This document shows positions 1 through 12,204 of a stretch of 64,000 bases of DNA, in pieces (the first letter of the stretch is position 1; every line of letters starts with the position of its first letter). The stretch lies in the NCBI GenBank assembly GCA_964247055.1, contig OZ176051.1, positions 10,230,001 to 10,294,000 of the forward strand. Direction: 5' to 3'. The notes under the pieces were generated by a model, which was given only the letters and a program-made list of their open reading frames with translations, did no database searches and was not told where the DNA came from. A program made the translations under genes and the position numbers. The stretch comes from Paragordius varius (Eukaryota; Nematomorpha).

Positions 1-2
1 CA

Positions 3-974
3 TTATCACACATAACTAATACAGCATCCAAAAGTAGTCAATACGCTGATCATGATGTTTTATGGTTAGGTATCTCAAATCGTGGCATACACTTTTACGA
101 GGTAAAGAGTTTAAATTATTTTGGAAAAATTTTTTTTCTAATATAAAATAGATTATTTAATCATATTATTCATTTTTTAACGCAAATTATGTTATGATGA
201 ATTTTTTTTGTTATAGGATAATGGTCAACTTCCGCGTCTGCCTTTATCCATATTCAAATGGGAGGACATTGAAAAATTGTCTTTTGAAGTAAGAGACTTT
301 ATATTATTATTATTATATTGAAAAAACGCTGCTAAAATGGTAAATTTCAAAATAATTGGATATATTGGGTTTTAGAAGGTTAGAATTATTATTCAGATCT
401 ATAATATAATATACCATTTAAACTTCGAATTCACCCTTGAGCAATTTATATTCACCCTAAAATAATTGTGTTTGATTAAAAAGTGTCTGTCTTTTTTTAT
501 ATTTTACAAACAAAAATTTTGTTTAAAATTAAAATAATACTGAAAAAAGCCATAAAGATATATTACATATTAATAATGAGTTATATAAACCCGAAAACAC
601 GTAATTTATTTTATTTTTCTCCTTTTTTTTCATAGAAAGATAAATTTGAAATAAAACGTGTGAATGATTACAATAAATTCAGTTATTATGCTGGGACGGC
701 TGAGCGTGCATCTTATCTCCTTAACCTTTGTAAATCAACTCACATGTTTCAACTTAAACATAGAAATATATCTCTACAACAAACTCCATTGCTGCAAAAT
801 TTATATTATTCAAATAATAATAATTTAACTGAGAAAAAATATGAAAACAAAATTATAAATAAAAATGTTAATAATAGTAGTCATCAAAAAAATCATGTAA
901 TTAATAACAAAAATGATAATATCTTTAAACAAAATGAACAAGTAAAGGCCACTACATCAACCAATCAACCTTGA
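3..974 (+). CDS. FERM-domain protein, 3' part (last three exons)
   Basis: Exons are 3-101 (open to the left), 217-288 and 636-974, all joined in phase 0, with donors gtaaag and gtaaga and acceptors ttatag and catag. The product reads as the end of a FERM F3 (PH-like) lobe: a WLGISNRGIHFYE strand, then FKWEDIEKLSF, then a C-terminal helix containing AERASYLLNLCKSTHMF. This order matches the F3 lobe of ezrin/merlin, PTPN14-type and FRMD proteins (strand 'LGV..GI.IYE', 'W.EI..ISF', helix '...LC..NH..F'). The tail after the lobe is only about 60 residues, Asn/Lys-rich and without a recognisable C-ERMAD or phosphatase domain. FERM proteins couple membrane receptors or lipids to the cortical cytoskeleton. 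Which subfamily this belongs to cannot be decided because the F1 and F2 lobes lie outside the window. Intron 2 holds part of a MITE (about 408-600). Confidence 0.8.
408..600. repeat. Partial MITE of the TATACCATTTA family (FERM intron)
   Basis: It begins with tataccatttaaac followed by the 'aattcaccct' words shared with copies at 52084-52377 and 58275-58530. The inverted right arm is not visible, so this copy looks truncated. It lies inside the intron between 288 and 636. Confidence 0.5.
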
Positions 975-2698
975 CGATAAAAACATTATGTAATTCATAT
1001 ATATATCCATTTTTGAATATATTTTTAGCTTACAAAAAAATCGTTCGATTTTTTAATTAATCCAAATAAGATTTGAATCTGAAATATTGATATTTCATAA
1101 TTTAGATTAGATTATCAACTTCTAAAGATGGGATGTTAGAAAAAATCCATGCTTTCAAAATGTTGATAAAAGTTAATGATTATTTCCAATCCCACACACC
1201 TAAAATTTTTCTTCAAAAACATGCTTTTTGTTTATAAATTAAAAATTTATGATGCAAAGCGATTGAATCAATATGAGATGAAGAATGCGTTACGTTAATA
1301 TGTTGGTTTTACACAGAATTTAATATTTAATTATATGTATTAACTTTGTACTATTTATTTCACCACCAATATATATTAGAAAATTGTTTTTTAATTTTTT
1401 GCTCAATCTTGAAAAACTAAAATTTATTTATTTTATTGCGCATTTTGAAACACAATTTTTATATTTTTATGTAAAAATATTGTATAATCTCACAAAACAC
1501 CAATTTTTAAGCATCGCCCTATTACACATTCCATTTTGAGATTTTTAACGACCATATTTATTCTTAAATTAAATTAAACTGTATATGTTATGTTTTATCG
1601 ACATATATTTTGTATAAATTCCAAAATATAATAAATTAAATATATATATATATATACTGCCAAATTTAGAGCATAAAGTGTGGTGGAAGAACTCGCTCGC
1701 AAGCTTGCAAAAATAGGGATCATGATCCATATTAGAAAAATAAAAAATAAAAAAAATGGATAAACTTTGCACCATAGTTAGTATTGAACTACATAAATCA
1801 TTTAAATTTTTTGCTTATAAAATGAATAAACTAAATTAAATAAGATATTTATATTAAAATTAAAAAAATTTTAAAATCAAATTTTTAAAATAATTAAAGC
1901 ATCAATTTTGTCTTAAACGTTTAGTTTATTTTAAACACGATCACATGTAATTAACCCCTTGATGGAAAAATATATATATTTTTTTAATTTTGTAATAATT
2001 ATACTTCAATATTTAAAAATCTTTATAATATAAAATGAATCATGTTTTAATTAATTAAAAACATATGTTGTTCCTCAAGTTTTGAACGGGTTGATCACAT
2101 GCTTTTAATACAATAGTTAAAGAATTAGAATGAAAAGACTAGATGTTTTTAAACCAAACTGTTTCGTTTAATTTTCTACATAATACCCATTTACAAGTTA
2201 CAAATTTATGAAATACAGTGAATTTTATAAATTGATTTTTGCATTTCGCTTTACTCTATAAATGTCGAAGCTTTTTGAATCATGGGTTTTAAATTATGTG
2301 TTTTACTGTTATCTAATGATTTGCAAAGTTTTACCTATTAAGATTCATATCAGATTCTGAAAGTGGGCGAGTTTCTCTATCCAAAATCATAAAATTATAA
2401 TATCCACCTATTCACCTTAATTGGCACATTGGGTATATTTGATAAATTTTACTAAATAATGGTATATAATCCTAAAAAACTCGGGTAGTTAATCATTAAT
2501 ATAATTTATTTATTTATTAATACGTACAAAACTATATATAAATATTCTAAGGGCAAAATATTATTATTTGCACCAATCTACTAGAGATTCGTCAACTATG
2601 ATAAGTAAATACATGTGTATTTGCACCTCTGATTCACCATAATTCTGCGTTTTAAGGTTGATCAATATCACATTATAATTGGGGTAATTGTTATCATT
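975..2698. other. Convergent intergenic region, no gene seen
   Basis: AT-rich DNA between the 3' end of the FERM gene (+) and the 3' end of the first glycosyltransferase (-). It holds a short (TA)n run near 1638-1656. I see no exon, RNA gene or recognisable repeat boundary. Confidence 0.5.
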
Positions 2699-5431
2699 TT
2701 AAAGCAGAAGAAAATGTGTTTGATAAAATTTTAAAAGTGAATTCCATTGCACAGCCAAGACTCCCAAATCATTCGAATAAAAAGTACTAAACATGATTTT
2801 ATTTAAGCTCGGTTGTGGCGTAATTATTTGTTTAGATGGGATGGATGTTGTATGCGTCCCATTCATAGTAGTATTTGAATTGGCATTAGAAATTATAATA
2901 GCTTGATTGTTTTCAAAACCAACATAATGAGGCACAGATTTTTTTTGATTAGGAGTTGCCGTAGTCCATGCATAATTTGAACGAAAGCTGTCAAACGAAA
3001 AGCGAGAATTCAATCTCCGCAACACTACACCAGAATAATTAGCAATGGTTCCAGTCACATGTGCATCATCGATCCAAAAATAGGGAAGACGCGGAGCCTT
3101 TAAAAAAATTTTAGTAGCAGCCGACCCTGTAATTAACAAAGCCCAACCAGAACAATATGGTGTGTAAAAATCAGCTTGGTACTCGTCCTTAGAAACGTAC
3201 CATTTAGATCCCACGTCTCGTAGGACAGGCATCCCTACCCAAACATTGCATAAAATTACTTGTTCCATGTAATCTTGTGGTATGGTGTCCTTGCCTGTTT
3301 GATGGTAACCGTTATGTATGTCGGGTGAAGGAGAAGGTAATTCATATAAATGGTTTTTAGCCGCTTTCCGCCCATAATATGAAGTAATGGTTTTATTAAT
3401 AAGTTTGCACGTATCACAGGTTGTTTTGTTAGTTCCCATTTCTACACTAGTATTATTTTTTGATGCCATTGGGGGCTTTTCTACAGGATATTTGTCAGAA
3501 AGGCACCCATAAAATGTTCTGTTACGTGTAAAATGTTGGGCGGCAACGTATAGAAACGGCTGAATACTATCATCAACCCATTCTCCATCCTCTGGTGTAA
3601 AGCCTCTTATAATCCCATCCTTAGTGTTTTGGATGTTCATATTGTTGGCCGTATAGATTTTAGCTTGTTCTATCACATCACGCATATTTTTTGGAGTTAT
3701 GCGAGTAAACTCTTCGCATGTTTGTTGATTTTTAACGAGATTGGTATAAAGTTGTGACATAGCCTTGTACTTGTTTAGTATGGTAAACACTGTAAAAATT
3801 TCAACAAATATATCATCATCCATTTTCAGGACATAGTCTGCATGAGGGCACTGTTCTGTTATCCACTTGAAACCCATAATCATTTTATAGGTTAAGTTTT
3901 TGTAGGAATCAATAAAATCACCCTGGACTATATCCCCATACTGGAGAGATTCGGTTTCTAACAATCTTTGATTCATTTTATTGATGGATTCATCATTTTG
4001 ATAAACCTTGTAGTTAAATGTAGCCGGTACTCGAGTAGTTGAAACATTTGCAAATATTGAAACGGAAGTGTTTGTTGTATTATTGCCCCTGCCATAGTAA
4101 TTTAAATTAATGCGTTGGCCTCTACGAATGGCCTGAAACAAAGGTGAATACGGTTCTGTCGTAGATCGGTAAGACTTAACATCTGGGACGTACTCTTCAC
4201 CCTCTATGAGCATGCGAGCTGTTAGAAAAACTAGCCTTACATTCATATCCATGAAAGTCATATTCCCAATTAAGATTGCAAATAAGGAGCGCAACGTGTG
4301 ACTTTTGGCAATATTTTCATTTTCTAGACTTAATGACTCCAGGCTCGGATAATTAAAGGAAGGCACTGTCTTTTGATGTCCTAAATACTTAACGGAACCC
4401 CATGTTTGACGAATCATTTTGCGTTGCAAAAAGTTTTTAGGTGCCGAATGGATTAAAACCACAAGATTAAGACGTTTGTTATCATTATAATTATTATTGG
4501 CATTCGTGTTATCTGCTGCTGTAATATCTTCAGTTAAATCCTTTTTGAGCCTTTTGTCAACCGAATTTGTTAGCGTCTGAGGTATGGCGGCTTTTTTTCT
4601 TAAAATTATTTCGGTATTATTCTGTTTGTGCCGAAAATATTTGTTCCTCAATGATAATAATTTAATATCCTTATCACATTCGGGGTATCGAACATTAATT
4701 AGGTAGCGAAAAGTGGGAAGATTAATAACGGGGTAATCGAGACTTATGGATTGAAGTAACTTTGGCCCAAATTTAGCATGATCAGAACTATTGTTGCGTG
4801 AATATATATAATTGAGTAGTTGATAATTCTTTTTTATTGCACTGATGTTGACCGGTTGACCATATACAAAACAAATGTTATCAATGTTTTCAGGATCCAT
4901 AAATGACTCTTGATTCCTATATTTATTGCAATCTATATCCTCTTCCGCCTTATTTTTGTGGATAGAATAGGGCGAAGCCGGAAATAAACGTAAGAACGGC
5001 GGTAAAATTTGTTCCATAAGGGATTGTTGTTGTTTTTCCTTGATGCCAGTAAAATTTGCATTGTTCGTTTTCTCAAATATTTTTGATAAAGAATTGGTTT
5101 CATTATGACTTATACTATTATCTATTTTGCCGTGATTTTTTTGGGTGTCACCCAGTTCAAATACGTTCTTTATCTGATACCAAATATATCGGTTATAAAT
5201 GGCCGAAGGACTATAGTCCCCTTGAGTAAGGCCCGAAAGCGTAGATACTGAACTAATGGCATTTACTGTCTTATCTATATTGTGCGGGGCTAGGGACCAG
5301 TTTGAATCATACACAAGGTAAATGATGGTTATGGACATGAGGAAACATGTCAAAATCAGTTTGTTCCGTTTTTCTGCAAAAACAATTTGCAGAATGTATA
5401 TGGGTGTACCGGAATTCCAAAATTTTTTCAT
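2699..5431 (-). CDS. Beta-1,3-galactosyltransferase-like protein (GT31), paralogue 1
   Basis: Single uninterrupted frame of 910 aa. A short cytoplasmic N-terminus is followed by one membrane segment at about residues 25-42 (LILTCFLMSITIIYLVY), the type II topology of Golgi glycosyltransferases. GT31 landmarks are in order: RKMIRQTWGS near residue 337, the YGDIVQGDFIDSYKNLTYK block, the metal/donor motif YVLKMDDDIF near 537, and WIDDAHVTG near 787 (the family's E/D-D-V..G block). Many N-x-S/T sequons lie on the lumenal side. The family transfers Gal or GlcNAc in beta-1,3 linkage from a UDP-sugar; the exact donor and acceptor cannot be read here. It is more than twice the usual 330-420 aa, with long Asn/Lys-rich inserts before and inside the domain. 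The start is the first ATG before the membrane segment. A close paralogue lies at 23469-26141 on the same strand. The lack of introns, against multi-exon neighbours, suggests possible origin by retroposition. Confidence 0.9.
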   Translation of the reverse strand: MKKFWNSGTPIYILQIVFAEKRNKLILTCFLMSITIIYLVYDSNWSLAPHNIDKTVNAISSVSTLSGLTQGDYSPSAIYNRYIWYQIKNVFELGDTQKNHGKIDNSISHNETNSLSKIFEKTNNANFTGIKEKQQQSLMEQILPPFLRLFPASPYSIHKNKAEEDIDCNKYRNQESFMDPENIDNICFVYGQPVNISAIKKNYQLLNYIYSRNNSSDHAKFGPKLLQSISLDYPVINLPTFRYLINVRYPECDKDIKLLSLRNKYFRHKQNNTEIILRKKAAIPQTLTNSVDKRLKKDLTEDITAADNTNANNNYNDNKRLNLVVLIHSAPKNFLQRKMIRQTWGSVKYLGHQKTVPSFNYPSLESLSLENENIAKSHTLRSLFAILIGNMTFMDMNVRLVFLTARMLIEGEEYVPDVKSYRSTTEPYSPLFQAIRRGQRINLNYYGRGNNTTNTSVSIFANVSTTRVPATFNYKVYQNDESINKMNQRLLETESLQYGDIVQGDFIDSYKNLTYKMIMGFKWITEQCPHADYVLKMDDDIFVEIFTVFTILNKYKAMSQLYTNLVKNQQTCEEFTRITPKNMRDVIEQAKIYTANNMNIQNTKDGIIRGFTPEDGEWVDDSIQPFLYVAAQHFTRNRTFYGCLSDKYPVEKPPMASKNNTSVEMGTNKTTCDTCKLINKTITSYYGRKAAKNHLYELPSPSPDIHNGYHQTGKDTIPQDYMEQVILCNVWVGMPVLRDVGSKWYVSKDEYQADFYTPYCSGWALLITGSAATKIFLKAPRLPYFWIDDAHVTGTIANYSGVVLRRLNSRFSFDSFRSNYAWTTATPNQKKSVPHYVGFENNQAIIISNANSNTTMNGTHTTSIPSKQIITPQPSLNKIMFSTFYSNDLGVLAVQWNSLLKFYQTHFLLL

Positions 5432-7853
5432 TGCTTTTTATGATAATTTAAATTGTTTTCCCCAGAATCAAATATTATACTTGGCTGGCATCTTTTTCTT
5501 CATCTAAAAAGAAGCAACATATTATGAAAGAAATCAGATATTAGTATACGACGACAAAAATATGCAATGTCATATCTAAAAAATTTATGTTGATTAAAAA
5601 ATCTTGACCATTTAGCCATAGTATTTAAGCTTGCAGTTGAGCAAAATATATACCTTTATCATTGAAATAGTATAAACAAAAATAATTATGTTTGTGACTA
5701 TTACCGTTTTTTTGCATTTTTAAATTGTAAATTATTTAGTATCGAAATGGCCTTCAAACTTTTGGCAGTTAATTTTATCCATTTAGCTTATGTTGTGTCG
5801 CATACTTGTAGTAATGATTATTATCATATTTTACAATCAATTATTTTATAACACCAAGTTTTTTATCAATAAAGTTTGATAACAAGAAGATAATGTGCGA
5901 TTTAGTAGATATTAAGAAGTATATCTTCAAATTCAAAATATTGTATAAAACGTAAAATACTTTATACGCAAAACTGAATAAAAATTGGCCTTTTTTCCAG
6001 GTCCACAAAATATATATTGTTGGTCAATAGATGTCTTGCTTTTTTGGTTAAAAGACGATAAATTATTTATACATTTATAGTGGTTTTTACTAGATTTAAG
6101 TCTATGCCATTTTGTATGCGAGAGTTCCTTTATAATGGCGGTAATATCGATTTTTGTGTATGTTATCTCAATGTCCAACAATTGATAATAAAATTAAGTA
6201 TTTGGATTGTATATATGTACTATTTCTCTCTCCCTCATAAATATATATATTCCAAAAAACGAGGAAAAAGCAATTATATAATTGGAATCCTAGGAATAGA
6301 ACTAAGGAAATAGTTCAATATAACAAGTAGTACACTCTCGGAATATTGATTTGGTTTCTTTCACAAATGATAGGGTTTAATATGAATATTGAAATATTTT
6401 CAATATTGATATTCGATTTATTGATTGATTGATTTCATATTAGGTGAATATTATGCCCATGTTTTCCGCTATAATTGATTTATTTTTAATATAACCATCA
6501 AAATATTCGCTAAATATATCTTTTTATAAAGGATAAATAAATTATTTTTTTTCGAATTTAGGATTATTTTAAACGGAAGTTTCCAATATAAATTTGAAGG
6601 AAAAATTCATTTATAGGCAAAAAGAGAAAAGCTAGGAGATAAAGGAATCAGTTACATTACCTATAGCTAGGCAAGCAGGTATTATAATGTATAATAAAAA
6701 AAATAATTGTAATATCTTTTTATATATAATAATAACTAATACTCCTTTATATTCGATTCTTTATATGTAATTACATCACAATTAGTCGGAAAAACCCGGA
6801 AAAATATATTAAAATCTTTATATTTTAACATGGATTTCGATTAAAAAAAAGTTGAAAGAGAGAATATATATAATATACTTTTGAATCAAATCGAATTATA
6901 AATGGCATTTTAATATAATTTTGAAAAAAAATAGTTTTATAAGTGGATAACTGGTGGTAAAGTAAACAATTAGTACCAAAATATCAAGAAAAATAAAGAG
7001 AATATAGACAGTTTTAAACCATAAGCACAGTTTAAGCTGTCCGTAGTTGTTAATGGAATTTAAAAATAAGAATACAAAAAAAAATTTGTTGAAAAGTTAA
7101 AATAATTATATTTGCACATCAAATTTAAATGATATTTTTATATATAAGAAGAAGATATAAAAAACATGTGTTAAATGCACAAAGGACAAAAATTAGCCAT
7201 ATATATTCTAATATTTATTGAAACAACCAATGTCTAACCACAATATATAAAAATAAAAAAAATTAAATTTAAAGAACGTACATTCCAAAAAAGTATCAAT
7301 TAAATTTCAAAATGTATAAATATCCGTTCTTATTTTAAATATTTTAAATTACTTTTTTTATTCATTTAAATTAAATTCTATATGTATTATATGATTATTC
7401 CCTATTAATCATTTTATTAGTTATAACTGCTCCATTCTTTAATTATACGCCCATATTGATGCAACTTTAAATTTTTAATGTTAAAGGCAGAAATGTGATA
7501 TAAATAAAGTTTTAATTAAAAATAAAATATATATTTTAAGGAGGATGTTATATATCATTTTCATTTTTATAATTTTATATATGTGGTAACTTTGATTATT
7601 CTGTATTAATAGAACATGGATTAAAATACCATAAAAATTCAAAAACAAAAGATATAGTTTTTTTTGAGTTAATTGTGTTTTAATTTTACAATTATGTTAG
7701 AGATGTTTAAAATCAGAGATACTAATCTCCATAACATTTTAACAATACGCATAAAAATTGGTTAAATTTAAAATATAATTTGTTTTGATTGTTATTAAGA
7801 TCCTTAAATATTAAACTAATATGTTTAATATGTGATGAAAAGTGTTTTTTGTA
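5432..7853. other. Intergenic, no gene seen
   Basis: Very AT-rich sequence upstream of the first glycosyltransferase gene. Only short frames without codon structure or recognisable domains occur, and no repeat end could be defined. The promoter of the minus-strand gene should lie just right of 5431, but no specific element is recognisable. Confidence 0.45.
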
Positions 7854-8049
7854 CACAGTATGTGTAAGTATACATTGGTAGAAAGTTATTAATTATTGCC
7901 AAATAATAAATCCAACAAAGGGCAGCATTATTGGCTATAATAGTAAAAAGTGAATAAAAGTAACTATAAGCCAATAATACTCCCCTTTGTTTTATTTACG
8001 ATTTGGCAATAATTAATAACTTTCTAGCAATGGATACTTACTCATACTG
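7854..8049. repeat. Foldback MITE with TA flanks (mariner-like ends)
   Basis: Two arms of about 90 bp are near-perfect inverted copies (left agaaagttattaattattgc, right gcaataattaataactttct) around a short AT loop. The outer ends read CAGTATG at the left and CATACTG at the right, and a TA dinucleotide flanks both sides. TA target duplication and CAGTATG ends suggest a Tc1/mariner-mobilised nonautonomous element. The element at 59036-59219 has similar ends. Confidence 0.7.
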
Positions 8050-11000
8050 TAATTATTTTAGGATTTAATATATGGTAGGGAGCAAAAAGGAAAAATATTT
8101 TTCGAATTACCATAAGGGTTCCTGGACGGTTGGAACCGGAACCGGTTCGCATTCAAAACGGATTTCCTTTCGGTTCCTGACTTTTCATTAAATAATTTTC
8201 ATACAACATTTGTATTTATAACACTAGTCGACAAATTTGGACATTTTTGAGCACCACCATTTCAGTGTTTTAAAACCGAATGTGAAAAAATTTTTGATCC
8301 CGCCAATCAGAATTTTGAAATATTATAGGTTTTTCAATTTTTCAAAAACGAAAATCGAGAGACGAGAGAAAATTAAATATTACTTTATAATAAAATGTTA
8401 TTATATTATAAACTTAATATCATTTAATAAAGCGTTTTAAACTCTATCTTTAGAATATAAATATGTCATTTAAATATCAGAGAGAAAAAAATAGTATGGA
8501 CTTAAACGTCAAAATTTAGTCTTTTTCTTTCAAGTGAATTTTTAATACGTATAAAATAATTTTTAAAAAAATACTAAAAAAGGCATTCTATGGTTTAAAC
8601 CTTCGGCTTTCAGATAGGCTATATTTTTTTTTGTTAGTTTTCGTTCTTTCGAGTACTTATTAGGCTTTTTTTCTTGAGTTGGTTCTTACAAAAAATATTT
8701 ATACCTAGTGGATATACTTTATTTTTTAAAATTATTGGTTGTTTTGTATTTTTAATTACAGATGGATGTTGTGTAGCCACTTTTAGTAGAATTTACTATT
8801 ATTGGATTGGACCATTTGTATTTACCTAATCTTTATATTCAATTTAATTGTAGAATTTATCTAACTTTATTCTGTGAATTGGTTAATTTGACATGTCAAT
8901 TTGCCTGGATTTTGTTTGCAAGTCTCTCTTATCGGGCTTTACGATTACTTATTGTTATTTTTGCCATATCTGGCATAATTGGATCGCTTGGGGGATATGC
9001 AGAGCTTGTGCAGCCGCCTGGATCTATCACACTATACATAAGCCCCTTTTAGATTTTTAATACTTTGGCTCTTAGCTTGTTTAGTATCTTATTAAATGCC
9101 TATAATTTTGTTATTCATGCATGGAATATTACTTGTAGCGACTTGTTCGTTTGAATATTTAAACATATGTACACGAGGAATGATTGTTATTTTTAAATTA
9201 AATACAAATTTAAAAATTAAATATCGGAAAAATCCTATTGGTGGCCTCAATTTTCTTTTTTGTTTTGGCCTTTCCATGCCATTAGGTATCAGAAAATGCA
9301 AAAATAATGGGGTGGTGCAAAACCTTGTTGAGCAGTGTAATATAAACCAAAATATCACAACAATCATAAACCAAAACATAATTTATTATAGCCAAATATA
9401 TAAGTATATAAAGACAGGTAATGAGTGTATTAATTATCGCATATATGGAGGAAATCATTATCAAATTTGGAAAAACCAAGCAATTTTGTCACACTACTGT
9501 GATCAGGAAATATAAAATATAGCGTGGAAAATTTTTATGTTGTGAGCCGTAATATGTACAGCTAATGAATGTTACCTTACATGATAAATTTTATTATTTT
9601 TGCAAAAACTGTGGCCAAAAAATCAGGGCCTTATGCGGCTAATGGGCCGTGGTTTGAATAGAATTGACATATAGAGTGTGGCCTATATTCCGTTAGGGAT
9701 TATTGATTATGGACGCTATAGTTTTTGGTTTTTTACTAGATTCATTTATTAATAAGGTAAATGTTCTTAATCTATAGCTTACAAAAATATGTTATTAGTT
9801 ATGGTGGTTCAAGTGTGAAGGTAACGCATTCAAAATAAATCTACATATATAAAACATTATTTTTGGAAGCTAAATGCTTTGTTTCAATATCACTATTATA
9901 TCATAAACTATATTAAAAAGGCAAAACAATATTAATATTAAAAAAAGACGTAGGCTTCGAAAATTACAAATTTTTGTGTCCCTTCAAAGTGGGCTAGTTA
10001 TTGCGCGAAAACGATTTTTAATAGATGCAAGATTATGAATAAAAAGATAATTATTTAAAAAAACACAAGTTTTTTTCAAAATTTAAATTTAAGCAAATTT
10101 TGTTGATGATCATTTAATTTAAAGCACGATGGAAACGGAGTAAAATTAGATAGTATGAAAACACTACTTCCATATCATATGTGATGCTAAACATATTTAT
10201 TACTTCAGATTTTCGGATTAGTTTTCTTTCAAGAATAATTATAAATTTTTTTACGAAAATGACTGCAATTATAAAGCAAAGAAACCTTTAAATTAAACTT
10301 CAGATCAAAATATTTTTATAATATATTGTTTTTATAATACATTGTGTGGCAAAAATTGGGATCATCATATATCATAGCTAATTCATGATAATGATTATAA
10401 TAATGTATGCGGTTAAAATACTAGAAAAAAGTTATTTAAATTGTTCTGATATTAGCAATAAATAAAGGGTGGAGTGAATAAAAAAAGGAAACCCTTAAAA
10501 TGTTTCACATGCTCACTTCAAAGATAGGGCTTTCTTATAGTTTAATGAAAAAACATCTGATTTACCCTTGAGTTGCCTAAAACATAAAACCTCCCTAAAA
10601 CTGATATAACTATATCTATGGAAAATTTATAGCACTCCTAGTAAAGTAACTTATTAATTAATATATTTTAGATATCCCATAGTTTTAAATAAATCTATAA
10701 TTTATAGTATTGCAAAAAAATGGAAACATATAATATTTATGAAATTGATCACATTAAGAAAACCATTGATAACAGATATAAATTTTTTATCACGCAATCC
10801 TGCCCTTTTCGCTTTTATTTTAAGAGAATCTACCCATTTTCGGTTTCGAAAAATTTGGACTTTCGGAACCCATATATAAATATAAATTTTATAATATTTT
10901 TTGGCACGCATTTAGCACCAAAATAATTATTTAACAAAATGTGCGCAAATTTTACCATTTTCTGATATAAGGCCGAACCCAAAAGCACCATAATTTATTT

Positions 11001-11564
11001 ATCAGAATATAGATATTACATTTATACCGTTTGTCTTGTCGGGATGATGTATTGATTATTCCGAATATCACCGTACAAACGACTGTTAATCTTTTATAAA
11101 CTCATGAGCGTGAAATTGTTATTTTCTCTATTTTAAATTTAAGTTATCAAAAAACTCGACGAAGCTAATACGATATTTTATACAATAACTGTCTCTGGTT
11201 GTGTATACAAAGTACTAACATTAGCAATATTTTTATGGTAATAAAGTCACAAAAGATTAGATTTTGAAAATTGTGTTTTTAAATTTAATCATTTATAAAC
11301 AATTAATGTAAAAATCTAAATATATAATGATATAATTTAATGGATCACATACAATTACCATAAAATTTTAAATTGTTATTTGCATGGACAAATAAACCAT
11401 TTTTCAGCTGTCCTGTCTATAGCCGTGCAGTGAATCAAACGCACTAACCACCGGTTACATACTGAAAACCACCCCGAACCCAAAAGACCCAAAATCTCAA
11501 ATCACGATCAGGAGGCTTGCCGTTGGTGCGCCATCGGCCTGGATTTTAAAAGTATACCTATAAC
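8050..11564. other. Intergenic; weak repeat and one hydrophobic frame
   Basis: No gene can be supported. At 8110-8165 there is a short GC-richer patch with a near-palindromic ggaaccggaaccggttc. A frame at 8807-9052 encodes about 80 mostly hydrophobic residues (for example LRLLIVIFAISGIIGSLGG), but it ends abruptly and matches no family I know. The part from about 10080 to 11000 shares words with sequences near 20.3-21.6 kb and 33.0-34.1 kb (for example gtgcgcaaattt and gatgctaaac), so it is probably an old dispersed repeat. A GC-richer stretch lies at 11400-11560. Confidence 0.4.
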
Positions 11565-11640
11565 CAGTGGTGTACCGAGCATTTGCGGCACCCGGGGCAT
11601 TAAACTCTTATGGCGTCCCCCCTCCCCTCCTCTTTTTGTA
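11565..11640 (-). mobile_element. Isolated hAT terminal fragment
   Basis: It starts CAGTGGTGTACCGAGCATTT and closely matches the inverse complement of the right end of the complete hAT element at 18859-19920, including the gcacccggggcattaaactc block. No opposite end with a matching 8-bp duplication was found to the right. It is therefore a solo end or an element interrupted by later events, possibly by the LINE that begins near 12.2 kb. Confidence 0.65.
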
Positions 11641-12015
11641 AGCCAATAAAGCAATTTAGTAAAAAAAATACAAACGTTGCAACCTAAACACCATAGATAA
11701 GACAGCACAGTAATATAAATTTTAAATTTATTAAATAATACATTATATATTTTAACAACTGTTGTTACGCGCGCGCGTTCGACCACTTCACAAACGAAAA
11801 ATTCTAAATTCTTATTACTTATAACAACTATTATAATTATCATTGTTATCTATTTATTTTCCAAGTTTATTCTATCTTTTATCAGTTTTTCTCATTCATT
11901 CAAAAAATGCACCAAATTACCTTAGTAAAATATTCCAATTCGAAATTCTTAGGATTCGTATCTTATTTTATTTCATTTTTATTAATTGATATATATTTAT
12001 ATGTTTTTTTTCCTT

Positions 12016-12115
12016 AATTAATATTATTATTATATTTTTGGTTAAAATTTTTGATTCTTTTTTAGATTATTATTATTATTATATTTTTGGTTAAAATTTT
12101 TGATTCTTTTTTTAG
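12016..12115. repeat. Tandem duplication of ~50 bp
   Basis: The block tatatttttggttaaaatt plus gattctttttt occurs twice in a row with ATT-rich spacers, just upstream of the LINE. It may belong to the LINE 5' flank or be a local replication slip. Confidence 0.6.
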
Positions 12116-12204
12116 TTACTTTACATATTAGTTACTATATATCTTAGTGTTTATTTTCATCTATATTATTCTTCTTTATTGTATTTTTGTTTTTTATGAG
12201 TGTT

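Noticed and set aside
9096-9515. 139-codon plus-strand frame
   Set aside because: AT-driven open frame with no motif, no splice support and an equally open antisense frame.
11410-11470. tRNA-like words on the minus strand (ggtggttagtgcg)
   Set aside because: The cloverleaf cannot be closed and no GGTTCRANNC box lies at the right spacing.
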